From Hysterium pulicare CBS 123377 (taxonomy: Eukaryota > Ascomycota > Dothideomycetes > Hysteriales > Hysteriaceae), in the NCBI GenBank assembly GCA_000467715.1, contig AJFK01000981.1:25720-89719 (forward strand): a stretch of 64,000 bases of DNA, in the 5' to 3' direction. The position numbers and the translations under genes were made by a program. The notes under the pieces were generated by a model. The model searched no databases, had not been told where the DNA came from, and worked only from the letters and a program-made list of their open reading frames with translations. The stretch's first letter is position 1. Each line of letters starts with the position of its first letter. This document shows positions 21,886 to 32,764 of the stretch, in pieces.

Positions 21886-23269
21886 TCATGCGCCTGGCCG
21901 AGAATAATCAAGATTCCGCACACGACGCCAGACTTCTCGGACAGTCCGCTCCTGGCTTTGCCGGCCCGATTCGGTTGAAGATGCACCCGCGGGCCTGGAT
22001 CTAGTCAGCTGCGCTCTCCTTGGAGCTATGAGTGGGATCGTGATGAACTTACCGTATTGCTAGATACAGTCTGCTACCGAGTCGCACATCTTCGATAGGT
22101 GCCGTCGTATGATCTTCTGGAGGGTTTGCGGTTGTGATCAGTCCTCCCGCTTCTTGCAGAATGGCAATACCAGCTGCAACATCCCTGGTAAATATAAATA
22201 TCTGACTATTGCAAGACATCCTGAAACTCTTACCATTCCCAACAGCCACCCTCCCACCAAATGTCAAACGCACCCGTAGCTACGTATGCAAGGTCCATTG
22301 TTGCACTATGCCTTTTAATTAGCTTGTTTCTCAATGACAAATGAGGGTGCGATTGAGCTTACCTTCCCAAACTCCTCACACCATGAACCATTCCGCCCCT
22401 TCCACTCCTACCCCCAAGCTCTGCAGCCATGTTGACAAAGCTCTCGACTTTTCTATGGAGATTGCTATCAGGCTGATCTCTCCTGTCCTTCCCCCATTCA
22501 CATGAAAAGACACAGCCACTAGGAGCTTTGGCGGGCATGGGTGGTATTGGATCGCGGACAAGTGGAAGGGGTTGGGTCTCGTTAAGCCATGCTCCTCGGC
22601 CAATACAAGCAGAGAAGATTTGGTTCAGAAACGGGGCATTAATCACGCCAATGTGTGCCTTGTTGTTAACCACAAAGGCGATTGAGACGCAGAACATGGG
22701 AAAGAGGTGAATGTAGTTGACGGTGCCTGGGGTAATCATAAGTATTCTGTATCTCGTGAATCATATTCGTATGCATTTTACCGTCCACAGGATCGATAAC
22801 CCATGTTGGACCGTCCCCGATCAGATAGTCTCGGGAGGCACCCTTAGAATATGTCTCTTCACCAATGAAACTGGTCTCCAAACCACCATTAGCTCTGATA
22901 CGAAGTAAATGGAGTTGTGGTATTCTGAATGGCTACACTGACTTATGTGAAGGATATTTCTCGGTGATTTGGCCTTTTATGAAAGTTTCAACATCTAGGG
23001 GATACTCAGTTCTGAAAATAGGAGCAAAATATGTTGTGAGAGGCGAATTGAGAAAGGTAAACGCTTAGCACAATCCTGTCAACCTCACCTTCATCAGTTT
23101 GAGTGACTAGATCAACTGCATTCGCTTTCTCAACATGAGTCCCCTCCTGCGGTCTGTTGTCGCCAGTTCTCAATCTCGCAGCGTCGAGAAGCTTCCGCCC
23201 GGCCTCCTTGCCCAGGTTTAGGGCGAACAGATAGATTTCATCCATTTCTTCGCGACTGAGCTCTGCCAT
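21886..23269 (-). CDS. qutG: QutG / QA-X, inositol-monophosphatase-like protein
   Basis: The model has seven exons: complement(21886..21994, 22053..22184, 22234..22305, 22363..22726, 22782..22870, 22943..22994, 23089..23269), giving 332 aa, the family size. Every junction is GT-AG and keeps the frame; introns are 49-94 bp. Metal- and phosphate-binding motifs of the family are present: FIGEET, WVIDPVDGTVNYIH and WEWDVAAGIAILQEAGG. The C-terminus RVRNLDYSRPGA is typical of QutG. Its substrate has never been firmly established, although it is a standard member of quinate clusters. It is divergent from qutE. The AAT codon formed at the exon 2/3 junction (HNFIGEE) depends on a weaker GTCAGT donor. 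Confidence 0.92.
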
Positions 23270-23700
23270 GATGACTTCATGACCAAGTCAAACAGTCGAG
23301 GGGGCAGAGTACTTATCAGGCTTCGTTGATGATAGTGGAACGCCGTTTCAAGCCGTGCACGTGTTTCATCCGAGCCGAAGTTAACCCAACATAGAGATTG
23401 TAACTTTTACAATCTCTCATCACCCTTCCCAACACAATCGTTCATGGTGTGAGCCGGAAACCGAGGAAGCAGTGTCTGATAGGGCGTCTAGCTCCACAAT
23501 CACCATTCCGGCTTCCACCTTCTTTTCAATAGATTACGATGATCTATTTTCAGTGGATCCCAATCCAGGAAAAACACTTTTCCTCCTAAGCCATCATGGT
23601 GCTTTGTAGGTAAGAACATACTAGACTGACTGACAGGATCATATTGTTCTCCTCTATCTACTGTTGAGCCACATCATATTATCTTATATTTCCGTCCACT
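23270..23700. promoter_or_regulatory. Shared divergent promoter of qutG and qutE
   Basis: This 431-bp promoter region contains a perfect 11-bp inverted repeat with a 3-bp spacer at 23393-23417. No gene lies here. Confidence 0.55.
23393..23417. promoter_or_regulatory. Perfect 25-bp palindrome (candidate operator)
   Basis: The left arm AGAGATTGTAA and right arm TTACAATCTCT are exact reverse complements around CTT. It lies 124 bp from the qutG start and 284 bp from the qutE start. It does not match the QA-1F consensus, so the binding factor is unknown; it could equally be an RNA hairpin in a leader. Confidence 0.5.
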
Positions 23701-24153
23701 ATGGCCCAATCCATCCTCCTTATCAATGGCGCCAACCTTAACCTCCTTGGTACTCGCGAACCGCATCTCTACGGCTCCACGACACTTCCTCAAGTAGAAT
23801 CGCAAGCTCACGAGCAAGCATCCATCCTCTCCATAAAGCTCTCTGCCTTCCAATCAAACCACGAAGGAGTCATAATCGATCGGATACACGAAGCGAGGGG
23901 GAATGTAGGCGCCATTGTCATTAATCCTGGGGCGTTTACACATACGAGTGTGGCAATAAGAGATGCGCTCCTCGGGGTCGAAATACCGTTTATCGAGGTG
24001 CATATATCGAATATACATAAAAGGGAGGCGTTCAGACATCATAGTTATCTGAGTGATAAGGCGGAGGCCGTCATTTGTGGGTTGGGAGTTTATGGATACA
24101 CGGCTGCTATTGAGTATGCGGCGAAGAATATCAAGCCCAAAGAGAAGCCGTAA
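23701..24153 (+). CDS. qutE: Catabolic 3-dehydroquinase, type II (QutE / QA-2)
   Basis: This single exon encodes 150 aa, the normal type II length. It dehydrates 3-dehydroquinate to 3-dehydroshikimate. All signature blocks are present: [18 protein letters not shown] (with the flexible-loop Arg and the catalytic Tyr), [17 protein letters not shown], and [20 protein letters not shown] with the catalytic His and anion-binding residues. The family forms dodecamers. It is the last quinate gene on this side of the cluster and is divergent from qutG. Confidence 0.96.
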   Translation: MAQSILLINGANLNLLGTREPHLYGSTTLPQVESQAHEQASILSIKLSAFQSNHEGVIIDRIHEARGNVGAIVINPGAFTHTSVAIRDALLGVEIPFIEVHISNIHKREAFRHHSYLSDKAEAVICGLGVYGYTAAIEYAAKNIKPKEKP

Positions 24154-24639
24154 AGATAGATTGGAGGCTGCAACCACAGGTAGAGGGAAGGGTATGCTAA
24201 AAGTGATACTCCCTATAGGCTGTCTCCGCTTCTAGAGACTGAGGCCCCAAACCATACCTGGAATCCCGTAACAACGGCGATAGCTCCGAGCAATCTTTCC
24301 TATGATTATCCACTTCAACATCAATATTTCATCATCATACATCCTCTGCACCAGGGGCATACTATAATGACTGCACTTCCTTGCAGGGGTACCTTGGTAT
24401 CTCACCTGCAAGGCTGTGAAACTGTGACGGTGACGTATTTCCCTCAAACCCTCACATTGGGGTAGGCAAACTTTGCCTTGCGGCTCAATTGCTGAGATGT
24501 GCTCCTTAAATACTGGACTACTACAAAGGTGTTCCGAAGCTTCCTTCACCTCAGAGTCAGCACTCATTCATCACCCACGGCGAACGACTTCTGTACCCTT
24601 GGTAGCGAATTCTCGATCTGCTTTGGTCTGCCAGGCATC
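24154..24639. other. Intergenic region after qutE
   Basis: This region contains the qutE 3' flank and the upstream region of the next gene. No gene or repeat was seen. Confidence 0.45.
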
Positions 24640-25926
24640 ATGCTTGGCTTTGAACTCGTCGGCGTGACGCTGGCGATAATCCCAATAGCCTTCTCTGCAA
24701 CGGAATACTACCGTCAGGCCTGCGAGCCCGTCCTAGTCATTTCTCGTCCTGATCTCAAGGATGAGAAACTTGCGGTTGTCTATCGAGACTTACACTACGA
24801 AATGACTCTGCTGCAGGTCACTATGAAGAGGCTAGTTAAAGAGCTTTATGTCCCATGGCTTACGGATCAGGAGTTGAGGAGCCTGGATTCGCCCGAGATA
24901 TTCAAGCATTGGGCTTGGAGAGAGGTGGCAATGCGGCATAGACTTGGTGACGCCGCTGATGCTTTCTGCGAAACAACACATGTTATTTTGGAATGCCTGG
25001 AACGAATTACGAAAGATGACACTCTTAAGCTTCCTTCGGAGGCAGTAGTGAGAGCAGCTTTTCATTTCTTTTCAAGAAAACCGTAGAATCTCTTCAACCC
25101 TGACATTCACTAGGTACCTGCCATAGCTTTCGAAAAACTGACCTCCATCCGGAGTCAGTGCCGCAAAGACAAGAGATTCTTCAAAGAGCTACGTGCAAGG
25201 ATACGATTCGTCTGCCGCAACAAGCAACGCCAAGCGTTACTGTCAAAAATTGCGGAAGCCAATATCAGACTAGATCGGCTTCTGAACGTATCCATATGTC
25301 GCATCAATAATCCGAATGAGGTTGAGAACATCAGATCTCTTGTTAGGACTGTTCTCCACGATGGTCAACCCGTCTTCTCATCGAAAGAGTGTTGCATCCT
25401 TTCTCTTCGAGCTGCCTATAGCCTTCTGCGGTCTCCAGAGAGCGGAATCTTCGCGGATTGGAGCACCGGAAAGCGGATCTGCTTCATCAACTTAGACATC
25501 GTACAACTAGGACTGTTTCTTGTGGAATTGCGGTTCGGTTGCTTCGTAACGTGTTACGAATCCTTTGACTACTTGTTAGAAACAATTTATCAAAGGATCG
25601 CTGATCGGACGATTGACAGAATAGCGCTCCTAGAGGCGGCTCAACCGGTACACGAACTTGCAAAAGAAGTGCAGCAGCGGAGAGATCGGTTGTTTCCTAA
25701 ATGTATACTCAACTTTATCCAGGCTATAGCAGCATGCTTCGCTTCTTCATCGTTGTGCGGATGCCAATGTATGAAAGCAGAAGGACAAGAATACCGTCGA
25801 GTCTTCTATGAACGCGTTGTTTCACCATTAGAAGAAAGTCTTTACTTGGGCTGGGGGCTCCGTATGACAGATCTCGGCTCTCATCGTACCGTAAACGTTA
25901 TCACATCTCGAAGCACACCGGGGTAA
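24640..25926 (+). CDS. DUF7580-like fungal protein, short form
   Basis: The model is join(24640..25047, 25114..25926), 406 aa. The intron (GTGAGA donor, CCTGACATTCACTAG branch and acceptor) removes a stop and keeps the frame. The N-terminus MLGFELVGVTLAIIPIAFSA followed by an HYEMTLLQ helix resembles the N-terminal helical domain of DUF7580 proteins, which often precedes NACHT, kinase or other modules in fungi. The exon 2 segment (RFFKELRARIRFVC, then EANIRLDRLL) and the end (YRRVFYERVVSPLEESLYLGWGLR) also fit that family. From memory, relatives are longer (about 550-600 aa), so part of the middle may be missing or an exon misread. The function is unknown. Its expression and start are not tested here. 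Confidence 0.6.
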
Positions 25927-26229
25927 CACTGAAGTAGTATTACTCACCGCCTTCAGAAAGTGCATCTACACCCGCCGACTTCGATGCTACTGGCGTCTGT
26001 TTATGATTCCGTTTGGTCTGGACCTCCAAACTCGCGAAGCAGAGACATGCCTAACTTAACAAACTCTGGAAGTATAGACTTTTTAGTTTAGGTTGACCAA
26101 AATATTATCATTATTGTATAGGTACGCACTGCTTCTCATGTCGTCTACTGAGCATCCTAACCAAACACCAGCCTGCTTTGCACTCTTTGATTTTCAACCA
26201 TTACATCCAACCATGTCCCAGCGCATCAA
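25927..26229. other. Short convergent intergenic region
   Basis: This segment carries the 3' flanks of the DUF7580-like gene and the small secreted protein gene. Nothing else was seen. Confidence 0.4.
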
Positions 26230-26876
26230 TCAAATAAGCACCTGCACCAACTCAATATCGGCACAGTTACTCGGCGCCGGATACTCCGTAGGACCATAAA
26301 AGTTATACTTCCAAAACAGCTGAACGGCATCATGATTCCAATCACAAGCTAAAGTCAATGTCAGCCACATACCACCAATCTCAATCACCCACAAACAAAA
26401 GTAAAACCATCAAACTCACCTCTCCACCCACCCCACTCACCCGCCTCACCCGTTCCATTCTGAACAACGAGCACCTTCGCCCCATCCCCACTCTCCTGAA
26501 ACACATACCCTGCATCCCCAGGCCCGGCATCAATCTCCACAGGACCCCACCCAGTGTAAGGCTGGTAAATCAACGAAATCCCATAAGGGTACAGTCCGAG
26601 AATGAAGATTTGATTCGCGCCGGCAGCGGTCTGGTTTAGGAACCCACGACTAGCGATGGAGGCGTTGGTCGTGAAGAGGGCGTCGTTGAAACCGGCGCCT
26701 GTGTGGGAGGCGTAGAGGTAGAGATCGTTGATGTGGGCGGGTGGAGCGGGATTCTGGGGCGAAGGTGGGAGGATGCGGGATTTCAGGTAGTAGAGGGGGC
26801 TGGTTGGGGTTACTTGGGCGAGGGTTGAGGAAAGGAGTGTTAGAGAGGTGATGAGGGTTAAATGGAGGAAGTGCAT
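26230..26876 (-). CDS. Small secreted protein, DUF7907-like
   Basis: The model is complement(26230..26348, 26420..26876), 191 aa, with one 71-bp intron (GTGAGT donor). The start MHFLHLTLITSLTLLSSTLA is a clear signal peptide. The mature part has LKSRI..P, LYLYASHTGAGFNDALF, TTNASIASRGFLNQT and, after the intron, CDWNHDAVQLFWKY ending in CADIELVQVLI. This pattern resembles the fungal secreted family DUF7907, recognised from memory. There are two late cysteines and a few N-glycosylation sites. No enzyme function can be assigned; it is probably extracellular. Confidence 0.78.
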
Positions 26877-27936
26877 GTTGGGGATTGAATGATGGTGAGA
26901 TGGGAACGAGCGACGTTTCGTAGAGAAAAGAAGGTAGAAGCTAGAGTCGATGCTGAGGGATTTGATGGGATGGTAGGAATAGTAGCAATCGCGGAGAGGT
27001 CCTTTTATAATCTTGTAGAAGAGGGAATACGATGCTGGCGCGTGATATGACGATCACATCGTCCCTGCGTCAAGACATTCGCAGTCCAAAAACTAGATCC
27101 CTAGCTGTAGATGCAAGATGTGCAGAGTACATTGCTGACGGGAATAAAGACCCATACGAGAGATCTACCACCTGTATCTCTGCCTCATCTATCTTTCTTC
27201 GCCGCATAGAGCCGCATTTGGCCATCTTCACTGCACCAGGATAATGATAAAAGCAGACTTGGTAGTACTTCTCACAGCTTTACCAACTGTAAGACTCGTA
27301 AACGGCTCATCGGCATTGATTGTAAGAGGAGAACCATGCTTCATCTCGTATTCTGTGTACCGCATGACGTACAGAATTGGAGTGTAGGTGCAAAAAAGGC
27401 TTGATGTGGAGGACCCTATCCGCCGAACACGCAGGATTGCGGCACAGCGGCAGAGGCGTCTGGGGTTTCGTCAAAGCTTATTTTGTACTGCATGAAAAAA
27501 AAATTCTCTCGTATTTGTTTTGCGAATATTGAATTGGAAGAAAGATCGGCGGGATAAGCGGGGATTTGGTTGGAAACTAATGCTTACTGATCAAAATTTC
27601 AATTTTTGTACAAAGAAGAACATGTTCATGCAGCTCTCAAGTGATGGAATCATTTACCTCGCAACGCTCAGAAGTCATCGTGTTAATTGAAGATATGTGA
27701 AAGATGTAGACACATGCATGTACAATTCCTCATCCCAACGTATACTACAAGCTCCCCTCTGCGTCAATCATACCAAACCTAATATCAACGAGTGAATGCA
27801 TCCCATATATCCAAGCCTAAAGACAAATAATGAGTCTCACGAATTCGAAAGCTCCCAATCCAACGCCATGCATAGCTTACAGAATGCATCAAGTAAAAAT
27901 CGCCAAAAGAACATCGGCGGAGGAATCGTGTCGATA
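26877..27936. other. Intergenic region, no gene recognised
   Basis: This segment contains the upstream region of the small secreted protein gene and the 3' flank of the F-BAR gene. Only short unconvincing frames occur. Confidence 0.45.
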
Positions 27937-30900
27937 TTAGCAATTCTGCAAATAGTTGCTTGGCACAAGTCCTGCCCTGCCGGCCTTACCAACCACCTCT
28001 GCCTCCCACCATCCGTCATCCTGAAGTCGAATAACAGCCAGTATGTCACCTTTCGTGAAGCTGAGTTCTTCGGGGATCTGGGCTTGGTACATGTACATGG
28101 CTCGAGCTTGAAAATAAACGTCAGTGACACGGCTAGAAGATAGGAGTAGCAAACGCTGCTGAGTACTCACCGTAATGGAGAATCATCCGTCCATCTTTGG
28201 TATATTGCCTTGGCTCTGCGACACTCTTGCTTCTCACTTTTGTGCTCACCTGTCCTCCACCGTTGCCTCCACCATAACCGGCATCGCTGCCTCCATAGTA
28301 CGCACTCGCAGGTCTTCCATTACCGCCTCCTCGACCCCGTTGGCTGCCCCCATAAACACTGCCATCGCCTCTCTCACTTCCAGGCCCAGGTGCTAGCTGA
28401 AGTGCCATATCACTACCTCGCGAACTACTCGGTCGATCGTACGATTGACGGAACTGAGGCGCTGGGCTAACGGCCCTTGAGCCTGGACCGGGACGGGAGT
28501 TGCCGTACATTGGATTTGGGGATACAGCTCGAGGTACTGCAGCATGTCCAGGAGAGCCACCACGGGAGGAATACGAATCCCTTCCACCCCCATTCCCGTA
28601 TTGCTTGATTGGGCTTGTCGATTGTGCCCTTTGTCGCCCTCCCGCATTTGAAGCTGCGTATGGGTTCGGAGAAGTTGCACGGTATCCTTGTGTGCTTTGC
28701 GTAGATGAATTCGAGTACAATCCAGGCCGTGGGCTAGTAGCGCGTGGAGGCGCGGGAGAAGCCGCTCGCACCATTTCCTGGTTTTGTCCTCCACTTCCTC
28801 GAGTGGGTGGACGCGATGTAGAGGGCACATTCGTGTTACGAGAAGGATTGGTGTTGAACATGCTTGCTTTCTGATCGATGTACTTTTGCGTCGTTTGCTG
28901 CATCTGGCGAGATGTGAAAGCAGGTTGCGGAGCGCCCAACCGGGACATAGGTTGATCGTAAGAGGGCGGCGGAGTTCCTCGTTGTGCGGCATTCAGGGCG
29001 CTGTTCGTTAGTGGTGTAGGAATACCTCCAACTGGGGTCCCAGAAATTCCTGGTGTTGCTGGAGGAGCGGGAGTGGCAAGCCCATGATAGCGATCTGCAG
29101 ACATTCGGACTGACGATTGCTTTGTAACACCCTTAAGCTCTGCGAGTGCTTGAGCAATGGGATCCAATTCTTCTTCATTTTTCTTTTGAGGTTGCGGCTG
29201 TTTGCGAGCGTCAGGAGAAGCAACGTCGAAAACGTTGTTACCGACATTAAGCTGGAAGTTGGCTCGAGGGTCGACAGGTTCCGGACTTGCTGAACGTGCA
29301 TCACCTCCCAAGATTGTGTTGCGTGTCCCTTGGCCAAAGGGTCGGCTTGGACTCGTATTCTCATTGTTGCCACGCTTTGAAGTAGGAGCCCACGTGTTCC
29401 TGCTTCCGGGGGGAATAATCGATGCTGTTGGTGCCTCTTTCTCATGTTTGCTTCTCCTACGGAACGGACTGTGACCTTGGAAAAAGCCACTCTTCTTTTT
29501 CTGTACCTGTCTATCATCGTTTAAAGGCTGAGGTACAGGTGCCATGGGCTTTCCTGGAGAATTGGATCCGCTTGGTGGTTCCACGCTCGAAAAGGAGGTA
29601 GGATTGGAATAATCACTGTGAGAATCTCTACTTGACGGCCGTACCGGACTAGGGATAGTGCTCCGTTCAGATGGCGGTCCTATCCTACAGAATTGTGTCA
29701 TTCCATCCATTGGGTAGTCATTGTGTGGCACCTGACTCTGCTGGTACTGCTGATGTGCTTGCTGTTGGGCGTGTATCAATCGCGGATCAGGTTGTATGCC
29801 GCGAGCTTGTTGAGATGGTGTAGGTTGCTGCGGAGACGGGGTTTGTATAGAATCCTGTATAGGGGCAGATTGTGTGTCCTTCAGTCCCATCTCTCGAATC
29901 AATGGATTGTTTGGATCATGGTGCGATTCGAACACAGATGGCTGAGGCGAGGAAGTTCGGAAGGCCGGATTCATAGTCCTCTGGAATTGAGCTACAGAAT
30001 AGTTACCCTCATCTGAGGCTTCCGATGCGTTGTCGTTCACATCCCCTCGGCAAAAGTTAATGAACTTTGGAGGATCTGGAATTTCCTGGCCGGTACCACT
30101 ATCTTTGATGAACCCGAGGATATCTTTCTCGACATCACAATCTTCAAGCGACAGTCTTATTTTTTCGCAAGACTTGTAAAGCACGTTAAATCCGCAAATT
30201 TGCCAAGTGAACGATGGGGAGCTTACAGCATCATCGCTTACGCAGACCGTTGAAGCAACATTTGCAAAGGTCCAAAGGCTGCTCTTCATATAATCAATAC
30301 GCTCTTCTTCGAGATCTTGGAATTTCTATGTGAGAGTTGTCAGTTTAGTTTTCGAGGAAAGCAGTCTCTGGACGCAACTAACATCACAAGCGGCCTTCCA
30401 GTCTCTGTTCCATCGTCCGGTAGTCTCCTCCAGAACCTTCACAGCGGCCTCGTATTCACTACTTGTGCTTGAGAGTTGAATTTGGGTCTTTTCCAATTTG
30501 GCCTTGTTCTTTCGTTCCTCTTGACCCATGACCATGTGCGCCTGCGCTAGGAAGCCTTTTATCTTCAGACAGTCTTGTTCGTATCGGTCTCTTGCCTACA
30601 CCTATAGTCAACATTTTATTCATCATACATTGTTCCTTCGACGAACTTTGTTCACGGCTATCGTCTGCTGTGTTTTGATTTTGAGTAGCTTCTCTATGCC
30701 ACCTTGTACGATCTTTCTGCGTTCCTTCATTCCACCCGAAAAGGCCGCTAATGGCTCTTCCAGCTCACTCTTCATCTGACCGGCAATGTTCTGATGAGAC
30801 TTCCCCATTGATTCTACTTCTCCACGGATTACGTCGAGAGACATTCTGAGTGTACCGGATTCGGAGGATCCGAGAGGTTTGCGGGAAAGATTAAGGAGCT

Positions 30901-31185
30901 TTCGAGAGTATTCATCTTCGATTGCGGCACGGGCTGGTACAATGTCAGATCTCGTGGAGGGAAGGTATGCACCCTTCTAGCGTACCAGTGTAAAAGGATT
31001 TCAGCTCATCTGAAGTGACTTTGGCGTTATGGAGGCGTTCGAGCAACGGCCCAACGCCAGCATCATCTTTGCCCCAGAAGTTGTTGGCAACTACGGAATA
31101 TCAGCGACGATGATCTCCAAGGACTTGATTTGGCATTACAAGATAGAGACACCGAAGGCGGCTCTGAGACGGAGGCCCCAGGCAT
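27937..31185 (-). CDS. Cdc15/Imp2-type F-BAR and SH3 cytokinesis protein
   Basis: The model has six exons: complement(27937..28106, 28171..30325, 30383..30595, 30647..30933, 30986..31090, 31140..31185), giving 991 aa. All junctions are GT-AG and in phase. The first exon is only 46 bp; its join creates SLSFANNFWGKDDAG, the typical start of the F-BAR domain. That domain (about 15-265) contains LLERLHNAKVTSDELKSFY and RAAIEDEYSRKLLNLSR and is largely coiled coil. A long Ser/Pro/Gln/Arg-rich disordered region with many SPxP sites follows to about 930. The last exon supplies an SH3 domain (ARAMYMYQAQIPEELSF, then DDGWWEAEV and GLVPSNYL). Family members bend membrane at the contractile ring and are regulated by phosphorylation of the disordered part. 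Confidence 0.93.
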
Positions 31186-32764
31186 TGCGCCTGCCTTTGT
31201 TTACGACTCTGTTGTCGTATATTCGAACGAGCGACGTTTGATGGGAAGAATTGATTGCAGACGGTACAGAAGTGAATGATATAGGATGAATATTATCAAA
31301 GTTGAGATACGCTAGGTCTGAGTCTCGAGGAAGAATGACAGCAGGGGTGACTTGTCACGGCGAAATGTTTATTTAAGTGCGTGTCCATGACAACCGCCTT
31401 CTTGGCGCCAAGGCTGGACTCTGCCACCTGCAGATGCGAGTGCCTGGTCGGTGCGCATAAATTTGCTTGTATTCATTCACAGAGGTTAAAACTGCATACA
31501 TAAGTTACCTACCCTATTTGAATCCTCGACTGACCATAACTGGAACTTGTCATCGTGAGAGCTTCACGGTTTTTCCTATTTTGGTACTCTCACTTCGGTT
31601 ACAATAACGAGCCACAACGGGTGTCATTCGTCGTGCTGCGGACTTCCAAAGCCGCCTAAGTGTAGGTAGATCCTATTCTACAAGCTGCTTTTTAAATAAC
31701 CTTAAGGATGGCAACTTGCTTTAACACCTTGTACCGAGGTTGAATCGGCTTTGCAGGCCGGGAGGAAAGAAGGCGGGGGACGCAAACCTCTCCTCTGAAA
31801 GCGACGAAGTATGACACCCCCTGTGAGCTAATTCCTCATAATATAGTCGCTGTTGTGATTGTTCTTCTCCCTTCAAAAACACCCGGAAAGTGTTTAGATG
31901 CACAAAGACTGAACTCGTATTATCTTGGAATAAGCTAAGCTTTCAAGTACCACATCTGCATCCTCTGCTTCAACTTCACTTTGAGATGTGAGGTCGCGTG
32001 GTCGTTTGAATGTGAGCTTGACGGATACGCCTTCATTGCCGCGACTCATAGTCGGTTGCGGACGGCTTCCCAGTGCGATGGTGAATCATACTGTACCTTT
32101 ACAAAGATGCCCTCCCTTAGCGCGCGGCATGTCTTATACGATGTGTTTCTGAACGTTCGACGTCCTGTTCAGCCCTGTGGGACACAATTCACGGTGCCGT
32201 CGGATAGGTGCACATTGTCTTGCCATCAGATTGGCGGCCAAACCTCTGTCTTGGGACAAGAGAAGCTTATTTCTACACAGCTACAGGTTTGTTAAGCCAT
32301 CCGGTCTTGCCAACGTCCGTCCGAGCGGTGCTCTTCTCACCTGACGGTAAGGAGGAATCGTGACTATACTGCGGAGCGGTTGTCTGACTAAGGTGTGCTC
32401 GGCTTAGTTGATACGGAGTCGCTGGACCTGCATTCTGCATTATGTGACTCGCGACTTCTGCGAGCTGTAATTTCTAGAAGAATGTGGCATAGATACTGGC
32501 ATCAAGAGTATACTTCAAACTACTTGCAGATTACCAATATCTGCCTTGACTCTCATCTGTACTCTTATCGACTCGAAGTGCAAATATTAATCTGCCAGCT
32601 TGTCCCTCCGCCAAGAACCTAGGGCAACGCTTGAGCGAGCCGCAAGTCGAACCTCTGACACCGTCTTCATCCCCCAAACCCATCTTCAAATCCTCCTTCA
32701 CCATCCTCCTCGAACCCACCTTCACTACCGTTACTAACGCGTCGCCCATGGAAGGCTTGTCTAG
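31186..32764. other. Divergent intergenic region between the F-BAR gene and NOT1
   Basis: This 1.6-kb region holds both promoters and one copy of a dispersed repeat (31663-31830). No gene was recognised. The ATG of NOT1 at 32765 is directly preceded by an in-frame TAG. Confidence 0.5.
31663..31830 (+). repeat. Dispersed repeat, copy B
   Basis: This is the partner of 17424-17577 in the same orientation, with many substitutions and a few short insertions but the same order of anchors (TTTTTAAATAA, AAGGATGGCAA, TGAATCGGCT, GCGACGAAGTATGACACCC). It lies in a promoter region, whereas copy A lies between two convergent genes. Confidence 0.65.
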
